20,890 nucleotides of DNA. Origin: Acidimangrovimonas sp. (GTDB taxonomy: Bacteria > Pseudomonadota > Alphaproteobacteria > Rhodobacterales > Rhodobacteraceae). Below, in pieces: positions 15,486 through 20,890 of this stretch (the stretch's first letter is position 1; each line of letters starts with the position of its first letter). The position numbers and the translations under genes were made by a program. The notes under the pieces were generated by a model. The model made no database searches. It was not told where the DNA came from and saw nothing but the letters and a program-made list of their open reading frames with translations. The stretch covers positions 1 to 20,890 of the forward strand of contig JASBUM010000445.1 in NCBI GenBank assembly GCA_030147905.1, given 5' to 3'.

Positions 15486-16418
15486 GCGCGCCAATGCCGC
15501 GAGCACCGTCGAAAGGCAGCCGTGACGATCGCCGATTTGCCGGGCCTCGGCGCGCGCAGCCGCCGGTTGCGGCCTGGGCTTTCCTCGGCACGACGGGCTC
15601 GACGTTTGGCCGAGGCACGTCGCCGCGAGGCAGCTCCAGACCATAAATCAGAATATTGTTTCGCGATAATAGGCTTGTCGCGCAATTAACGGGCATGAAT
15701 TCGTCGCCCTGCGGTGGAAGTCGGAAGCTCACGTTCTTGTGTCATGTGACGGCGGGCGATCGGCTGGACAAGCAAAGACGGAACGCATCACTAGATGGGC
15801 GTCGGCCAAAGTGTCGGATCGCCTCGGGGCGATCCCGTGCCGGCCGCGGGTGCTGCGTCGGCGCCGGGCTTCCCGGATGCCGGTTTTCCCGGTTGCTGGG
15901 TTTCCGGTTCGTCGCGACGGGCCGGAGCCACGCTTCGACCGGGCGGCGACCCGGCGCGAGGGGCCTGGTACGGGAGCGGATCCTTCGCGTGGCGGTCGGC
16001 GCGCGCTCATGCGGGGCGTGCCGTATGCGGCCGGGTAACAGTAAAACGCGCGACGGGGGCGGGTAGGTATAGTGCATTTGGGAACGGTCCGGATCTTGCC
16101 ATTGCGCCTGGGTGGGGCAAAAGGGCACGTCCCGGCGGCCACGGCCGAGTGGGGCACCCGTTGGCGCGGTCTGCGTGGGCGGCGGTGCGAGACGGCCGGC
16201 CACCGTGCCGTCAACCTGCGTCCTGCCTGCCGAGTCCGGAACCGTCGGGCCCCGCAATGTTCCATCGCGGGACCTTCCGCGAGCACCGGACGACATCACC
16301 CCGATACCCGCATGACGAGACATCCGGCACGCTTCATCCAGGCGTCCCGGACCGTCTCGATCAGCCGGCGCCGCGAGGTGCCAAATTTCAACCAAGTCAT
16401 GACAGGGATTGAAAAAAT
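15486..16418. other. Long intergenic region before the peptide transporter operon
   Basis: No gene is recognised in about 930 bases. The frames on both strands are Arg/Pro/Gly-rich and have no domain, and codon composition is unlike the neighbours. An AT-rich island at about 15640-15700 (with ATAATCAGA-like and AATTAAC runs) could hold a promoter. The stretch 15860-15920 contains repeated TTCCCGG/TTTCCGG words. The last 30 bases before 16419 are A-rich and probably the leader of the binding-protein gene. It may be a long 5' leader, a decayed gene or an undetected small RNA region. Confidence 0.5.
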
Positions 16419-18086
16419 ATGAACTCACTCGTGAAATCTACGGCCATGGGGCTGGCGCTTGCCGCCGGCGGACTGCTGGGCGCGGCCCATGCCGCCACGG
16501 ATGGCGCCCATACGGGCGGTACGCTCAAGCTGGTGGCGCATGGATCGGCCGGCACCATCGACCCCCAGGTCAATTACACGCAGGAATTCTGGCAGCTCTA
16601 CCAGAACAGCTATGACCAGCTGGTGACCTTCAAGCAGGTGGCCGGCAAGGGATCGACCGAGATCGTCCCCGATCTCGCGACCGCGATTCCGAAGGCCGAG
16701 GATGGCGGCAAGACCTATGTCTTCCACCTGCGCAAGGGCATCAAGTTCTCGAACGGTGAGCCGGTTACGGTTCAGGCCGTCTACCATTCCTTCGTCCGGA
16801 TCTTCAAGGTGCACGGCCCCACGGCCGGCACGTTCTACAACGGGATCGTGGGCGCCGACGCCTGCCTGAAGACGCCCGACACCTGCACGCTGGAAAAGGG
16901 CGTGGTCATCGATCCGAAGGCCAATACTGTGACCTTCCATCTGACCCAGCCGGATTCGGAATTCTTCGACAAGATCGCGGTGCCGCTGGCCGCGATCCTT
17001 CCGGCCGACACGCCGATGAAGGGTTCGGGCGTCACGCCGCTTCCGGGCAGCGGCGCCTACATGATCCAGAGCTATGTGCCCGATCAGAAGCTGGTGATGG
17101 TGCGCAATCCCCATTTCAAGGAGTGGAGCGCGGACGCCCAGCCCAAGGGCTATCCCGACAAGATCGTCTACAACTTCGGTCTGACCGGCGATGCCCAGGT
17201 GACCGCGATCGAGAACGGCCAGGCCGACTGGATGTATGACACGCCGCCGGCCGATCGCCTGAACGAGATGGGCACGCGCTATTCCAAGCAGGTCCATGTC
17301 AACGCACAGGCCGCGTTCTTCTACCTGTCGATGAACACCAATCTGGCGCCGTTCAACAACGTCAAGGCACGCCAGGCGGTCAACTATGCTATCGACCGCA
17401 ACGCGGTGGTCAACCTGTGGGGCGGCAAGGTTCTGGCCCAGCCCGCCTGCACGATCCTGCCGCCGAAGTTCCCCGGATTCGAGCAGCACTGCGACTACAC
17501 CAAGAACCCCGGCGATGTTGCCTGGAGCGCGCCGGACATGGCCAAGGCCAAGGAACTGGTGAAGGAATCGGGCACCGCAGGCCAGAAGGTGACGTTGATC
17601 GTCTCCGACAAGACGGTGAACAAGAACATCGCCACCTACATCCAGTCGGTGCTCAACGATCTGGGCTACAAGGCCTCCGTTCACACGATCTCGTCCAACA
17701 TCCAGTTCACCTACATCCAGAACACCAAGAACAAGGTCCAGGCCAGCCTGACCGACTGGTATCAGGACTATCCGGCCGCGTCGGACTTCCTGAACGTCCT
17801 GTTCTCCTGCGATTCCTTCCATCCGGGTTCGGACAGCTCGATCAACACCTCGGGCTTCTGCTCGAAGAAGGTCGATGCGGACATGAAGGCGGCGATGACC
17901 ACGGCGCTGACCGATCCGGCGAAGGCCGACAAGATGTGGGCCAAGGTCGATCAGGAGATCATGGCGCAGGCGCCGATCGCGCCGCTGTTCAACCCCAAGC
18001 GGGTCGATTTCGTCTCGAAGCGGCTGGGCAACTTCACCTGGACCAGCGTCTATCAATTCGATCCTGCCCTCGCCTGGGTGAAATGA
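16419..18086 (+). CDS. Peptide/nickel-type ABC transporter binding protein (SBP family 5)
   Basis: This 555-residue periplasmic protein has a signal peptide (about 1-25, cleavage after AHA) and the OppA/DppA architecture: GGTLKLVAHGSAGTIDPQ at the start of the mature protein, YVFHLRKGIKFSNGEPVT (about 104-121), GSGAYMIQSY (about 210), VKARQAVNYAIDRNAVV (about 316-332). It ends with QAPIAPLF near the C-terminus. Six cysteines occur as three near pairs (ADACLKTPDTC, PACTIL..QHC, SCDSF..FCSKK), suggesting disulfides. The ATG at 16419 has AGGGA about 10 bases upstream. The ligand is unknown; family members take oligopeptides, opines, nickel or sugars. It heads a separate operon with two permeases and an ATPase. 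Confidence 0.88.
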   Translation: MNSLVKSTAMGLALAAGGLLGAAHAATDGAHTGGTLKLVAHGSAGTIDPQVNYTQEFWQLYQNSYDQLVTFKQVAGKGSTEIVPDLATAIPKAEDGGKTYVFHLRKGIKFSNGEPVTVQAVYHSFVRIFKVHGPTAGTFYNGIVGADACLKTPDTCTLEKGVVIDPKANTVTFHLTQPDSEFFDKIAVPLAAILPADTPMKGSGVTPLPGSGAYMIQSYVPDQKLVMVRNPHFKEWSADAQPKGYPDKIVYNFGLTGDAQVTAIENGQADWMYDTPPADRLNEMGTRYSKQVHVNAQAAFFYLSMNTNLAPFNNVKARQAVNYAIDRNAVVNLWGGKVLAQPACTILPPKFPGFEQHCDYTKNPGDVAWSAPDMAKAKELVKESGTAGQKVTLIVSDKTVNKNIATYIQSVLNDLGYKASVHTISSNIQFTYIQNTKNKVQASLTDWYQDYPAASDFLNVLFSCDSFHPGSDSSINTSGFCSKKVDADMKAAMTTALTDPAKADKMWAKVDQEIMAQAPIAPLFNPKRVDFVSKRLGNFTWTSVYQFDPALAWVK

Positions 18087-18096
18087 TCGACAGGAG

Positions 18097-18118
18097 CGGG
18101 CCGGGAAGCCGGCCCGTT
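18097..18118 (+). terminator. Hairpin after the binding-protein gene
   Basis: CGGGCCGG (18097-18104) pairs perfectly with CCGGCCCG (18109-18116) around a GAAG loop, followed by TTCCC. This is a weak terminator or mRNA-stabilising hairpin, in the same position relative to a binding-protein gene as the one at 7745. It would lower permease expression relative to the binding protein. Confidence 0.55.
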
Positions 18119-18165
18119 CCCTTCGCTTCCGTCAGCCTGTCAATGCGAAAGGCACGAACGTTCCC

Positions 18166-19209
18166 GTGAACGAACAATTGACTTCCAGTTCCCCGAACCA
18201 GGCCGCCGCCGATATCGCGGCCGAAGTGGTTTCCGGCCCGGACCGGGGACCCTGGGCCACGGCTTTCCGTATCCTGTGGCGCGACCGGCCGGCGATGATC
18301 GCGCTTGCCGTGCTGATCCTCATCGTCGTGCTCAGCGCGATGGCGCCGCTTTACGCGCAGCTGGCCGGTGCCCATCCCTTCACGCCCAATCTCAACGGCC
18401 AGATCAGCCTGCACGGCAAGACGGTCGACATCATGCAGGCCTCGACGACCGGTCTCGGCCTCGGCGTGACCCCGATCGGACCGACCTGGACGCTGAAATA
18501 CCTTCTCGGTGCCGACAGCCAGGGTCGTGACGTCGCGGCGCGCCTGCTATACGGCGGGCAGACCTCGTTGTTCATCGCCGGCACGGCGACCCTTATCTGC
18601 CTGGTCCTGGCCACGATCATCGGGGTCGTCGCCGGCTTCTTCGGCGGATGGATCGACATGATCCTGTCGCGCATCCTCGACGTGCTGTGGGCCTTCCCGA
18701 TCTATCTTCTCGCGATCTCCCTTTCGGTCGTACTGCTGAACGCGACGATTCATATCGGCCCCTTCACGATCACATCGAACAGCCTTGCGCTGCCGATCTT
18801 CATCGTCGGCGTGATCTACGTGCCCTATGTCGCACGCCCGATCCGGGGCGAGGTGATGCGGCTTCGGCGCAGCGAATTCGTGATGGCCGCGATCGGGCTG
18901 GGCATTCCGGCGCGGCGGATCCTGTGGCGCGATATCCTGCCCAACGTCATGACGACGCTGATCGTCTTCGTTCCGATCCTCATGGCGCTGAACATCGTCA
19001 CCGAATCCGCGCTGTCCTTCCTTTCGATCGGCGTGCAGCCGCCCAACGCCAGCTGGGGCACCATCATCGGCGACGGGCAGACCCTTCTCTATACCCGCCC
19101 CTGGGTGTCGCTGGCACCGGGCCTCGCGATCGTCGCGACGGTGCTCGCGCTGAATGTTCTGGGTGACGGCGTTCGCGATGCGCTCGATCCGCGGACCAAG
19201 CTGCGCTGA
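18166..19209 (+). CDS. Peptide-type ABC transporter permease (DppC/OppC family)
   Basis: This 347-residue permease has a roughly 45-residue cytoplasmic N-terminal part including FRILWRDRPAMIALAVLILIVVLSAMAPLYA (first membrane segment), then a longer-than-usual periplasmic loop. The permease core starts with LGADSQGRDVAARLLYGGQTSL and has five further segments; the coupling motif is EFVMAAIGLGIPARRILWRDILPN (about 240-263), and the C-terminal GDGVRDALDPR is conserved. The GTG at 18166 is chosen because no in-frame ATG gives a full N-terminus; its ribosome site is poor, which fits coupling or low expression. Gene order (C before B) is the reverse of the common dpp/opp order. The loop (HPFTPNLNGQISLHGKTVD) resembles actinobacterial members, an impression to be tested. 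Confidence 0.88.
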   Translation: MNEQLTSSSPNQAAADIAAEVVSGPDRGPWATAFRILWRDRPAMIALAVLILIVVLSAMAPLYAQLAGAHPFTPNLNGQISLHGKTVDIMQASTTGLGLGVTPIGPTWTLKYLLGADSQGRDVAARLLYGGQTSLFIAGTATLICLVLATIIGVVAGFFGGWIDMILSRILDVLWAFPIYLLAISLSVVLLNATIHIGPFTITSNSLALPIFIVGVIYVPYVARPIRGEVMRLRRSEFVMAAIGLGIPARRILWRDILPNVMTTLIVFVPILMALNIVTESALSFLSIGVQPPNASWGTIIGDGQTLLYTRPWVSLAPGLAIVATVLALNVLGDGVRDALDPRTKLR

Positions 19210-19218
19210 GGAGGCGGC

Positions 19219-20190
19219 ATGTTCATTTCCATCATCCAGCGCCTTGCGCAGATGCTCTTCGTCATGTTCGGGATTTCGGTCCTGGTGTTCATGATCTTCT
19301 TCGCAACCCCGGGCGCCGACCCGGCCGCGCGGCTTGCCGGGCGCAACGCCTCGCCCGAGACGGTGCAGCAGGTGCGCCATGAATTCGGCTTCGACAAGCC
19401 GTTGCCGGTCCAATACGCGATCATGATGAAGAAGCTCTTCATCACGCAGGACCTGACCTCCTTCGTGAACCGCGGCGATCCGGTGATCCCCGAGATCATG
19501 CGGGCCGCGCCGGCGACCCTGTCGCTGGTGGCGGGTGCCGGCGTGCTGTGGGTGCTGGGCGGGTTGATCGTCGGGCTGGTGGCGGCGGCGACCCGGAATT
19601 CATGGATCGACAGGGGGCTGATGATCCTGGCGCTGATCGGGATATCAATGCCGGTGTTCTGGCTTGGCTCGATGATGAACCTCGTCAGCCAGAGCGCCTT
19701 TCACGACAGCTGGCTTTTTTCGTGGGTGCCGGGGCTTGGCTATACGCCGCTTTCGGAAAATCCGGGGCGCTGGTTTCGCGGGCTGATCATTCCGTGGTTC
19801 ACGCTGGCCACACTTTATGTCGGGATCTACGGGCGCGTCCTGCGGGCCAACCTGATCGAGACGCTGGAAGAGGATTACATCCGCACCGCCCGCGCCAAGG
19901 GCCTGAGCGAGACGCGGATCCTGCTGCGGCATGCGCTGCGCACCTCGCTGTCGGCCTTCGTCACGATGTTCGGCCTCGATTTCGGCGCGCTGGTGGGGGG
20001 CGCGGCGCTGCTGACCGAGGTGATCTTCGGCATCAACGGCGTCGGGCAGCTGACCTACAATGCGCTCAACAACCTCGATCTCCCGGTGATCCTCGCCTCG
20101 GTGATCTATGCATCGTTCTTCGTCGTCGGCGCCAATGCGGTGGTGGATATCCTCTATGCGGTCATCGACCCGCGGGTGAGAAAGGACTGA
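19219..20190 (+). CDS. Peptide-type ABC transporter permease (DppB/OppB family)
   Basis: This 323-residue inner-membrane permease has six predicted segments. The N-terminal segment (LAQMLFVMFGISVLVFMIFF) is followed by the family's periplasmic part (PGADPAARLAGRNASPETVQQVRHEFGFDKPLPVQY), and the coupling motif is EEDYIRTARAKGLSETRILLRHALR (about 217-241). The ending GANAVVDILYAVIDPRVR is diagnostic of DppB-type subunits. The ATG at 19219 has a strong GAGGAGG site 9 bases after the previous stop. It forms the channel with the preceding DppC-like subunit. Confidence 0.92.
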   Translation: MFISIIQRLAQMLFVMFGISVLVFMIFFATPGADPAARLAGRNASPETVQQVRHEFGFDKPLPVQYAIMMKKLFITQDLTSFVNRGDPVIPEIMRAAPATLSLVAGAGVLWVLGGLIVGLVAAATRNSWIDRGLMILALIGISMPVFWLGSMMNLVSQSAFHDSWLFSWVPGLGYTPLSENPGRWFRGLIIPWFTLATLYVGIYGRVLRANLIETLEEDYIRTARAKGLSETRILLRHALRTSLSAFVTMFGLDFGALVGGAALLTEVIFGINGVGQLTYNALNNLDLPVILASVIYASFFVVGANAVVDILYAVIDPRVRKD

Positions 20191-20192
20191 CC

Positions 20193-20890
20193 ATGGCGGA
20201 ACCAATTCTTGATGTCTCGGGGCTGAAGGTCGCCTTCGCCGCCGAGGGTGGTCGCACCACGGCCGTTCACGGGATCGATTTCACTGTCGAACCGGGCGAG
20301 GTCCTGTCGATCGTGGGCGAATCCGGCTCGGGCAAGACCTTGTCGCTGTTGGCGGTTCTGGGGCTGGTGGACCGGCGCAACACCTTCGTCGAGGGCAGTG
20401 CGAAGTTCCGCGGCCAGGATCTGCACAAGATGAGCGCGCGCGAATTGCGCCGGATCCGCGGCAGCGGCATCGCGCTGATCTCGCAGGATCCGATGACCGC
20501 GCTGACCCCGGTCTACACGATCGGCGACCAGATCGTGGAACAGATCCTGACGCATGAACGGGTAAGCCGTCGCGCGGCGCGGGCGCGGGCGGTGCACCTG
20601 TTGAAGGAGGTCGGCATCCCCAACCCCGAAGAGGCGGTCCGGCGCTATCCGCACCAGCTTTCGGGCGGGATGCGGCAGCGCGCGGTGATCGCCATGGCGC
20701 TGTCATGCCAGCCGGCGCTGCTGATCGCGGATGAGCCGACGACGGCGCTGGACGTGACCGTGCAGGCGCAGGTTCTGGACCTGCTGCGCGAGCTGCGCAA
20801 GGAGCACGGGTCTTCCATCGTGCTGATCACCCACGACATGGGGGTGGTGGCCGAAATGGCCGACCGGGTCATGGTGATGTATGCCGGCCG
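20193..20890 (+). CDS. Peptide-type ABC transporter ATP-binding protein (DppD/OppD), cut by right edge
   Basis: The first 232 residues are visible. They show Walker A GESGSGKT (42-49), Q-loop in [11 protein letters not shown] (about 96-106), signature LSGGMRQR (about 156-163), Walker B LLIADEP (about 176-182) and switch H214 in THDMGVV. The ISQDP...ALTP sequence and [14 protein letters not shown] are typical of the dipeptide/oligopeptide/nickel transporter ATPases. It starts two bases after the DppB stop, so it belongs to the same operon. The usual C-terminal oligopeptide-transporter domain lies beyond the window, as may a second ATPase gene. Confidence 0.92.
   Translation, partial: MAEPILDVSGLKVAFAAEGGRTTAVHGIDFTVEPGEVLSIVGESGSGKTLSLLAVLGLVDRRNTFVEGSAKFRGQDLHKMSARELRRIRGSGIALISQDPMTALTPVYTIGDQIVEQILTHERVSRRAARARAVHLLKEVGIPNPEEAVRRYPHQLSGGMRQRAVIAMALSCQPALLIADEPTTALDVTVQAQVLDLLRELRKEHGSSIVLITHDMGVVAEMADRVMVMYAG

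Noticed and set aside
15742..16428. Minus-strand 228-codon and plus-strand 205-codon frames in the large gap
   Set aside because: Both are Arg/Pro/Ser-rich with no recognisable domain, no good ribosome site and composition unlike the neighbouring genes.
16425..18056. 543-codon open frame on the minus strand
   Set aside because: Exact shadow of the peptide-type binding protein, with low-complexity Arg/Gly/Val/Asp composition and no ribosome site or domain.
1..20890. CRISPR arrays, tRNA or rRNA genes, phage genes
   Set aside because: I saw no regularly spaced repeats, cloverleaf-type sequences, rRNA segments or phage structural genes.

Overview
The window is GC-rich, densely packed DNA from an alphaproteobacterium. 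Protein style, operon layout and the neighbourhood suggest Rhodobacterales or Rhizobiales, but no taxonomic marker (rRNA, ribosomal protein) is present, so this is inference.

Left flank (1-2437): the start of an IS3-family transposase gene running off the left edge, a cyclopropane-fatty-acid synthase gene (cfa, minus strand), and two gene-poor stretches. The second stretch holds a perfect 23-bp inverted repeat.

Centre (2438-15485): an accessory catabolic island that I read as a sulfoquinovose (SQ) or SQ-glycoside utilisation locus of the oxidative 'sulfo-SMO' type known from Agrobacterium. A GntR/FCD regulator (minus) diverges from a seven-gene plus-strand operon of three Gfo/Idh/MocA-fold proteins followed by a complete sugar ABC importer (binding protein SmoF-like, two permeases, ATPase). 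Two copies of a CCGGTATACCGG palindrome, 30 bp apart, lie in the divergent promoter region. Converging on this operon is a minus-strand pair: a GntR/UTRA regulator and a fourth Gfo/Idh/MocA protein. Divergent from that pair is a tightly overlapping trio: a flavin-dependent SsuD/SmoC-type monooxygenase, an aldo/keto reductase (SmoB-like) and a flavin reductase (SmoA-like). In the known pathway SmoA supplies reduced flavin, SmoC removes sulfite from SQ to give 6-oxo-glucose, and SmoB reduces that to glucose.

The notable difference from the Agrobacterium locus is that no GH31-type sulfoquinovosidase is visible, while four different Gfo/Idh/MocA proteins are present. NAD-dependent sulfoquinovosidases (GH188) have that fold, so one of the four may perform glycoside cleavage. 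The other three could form an oxidise-cleave-reduce relay or handle related sugars. This is the main candidate for undescribed biology here.

Right flank (15486-20890): about 930 bp with no recognisable gene, then a peptide/nickel-type ABC importer operon (binding protein, DppC-like permease, DppB-like permease, DppD-like ATPase cut by the window edge). Its relation to the SQ locus is unknown.
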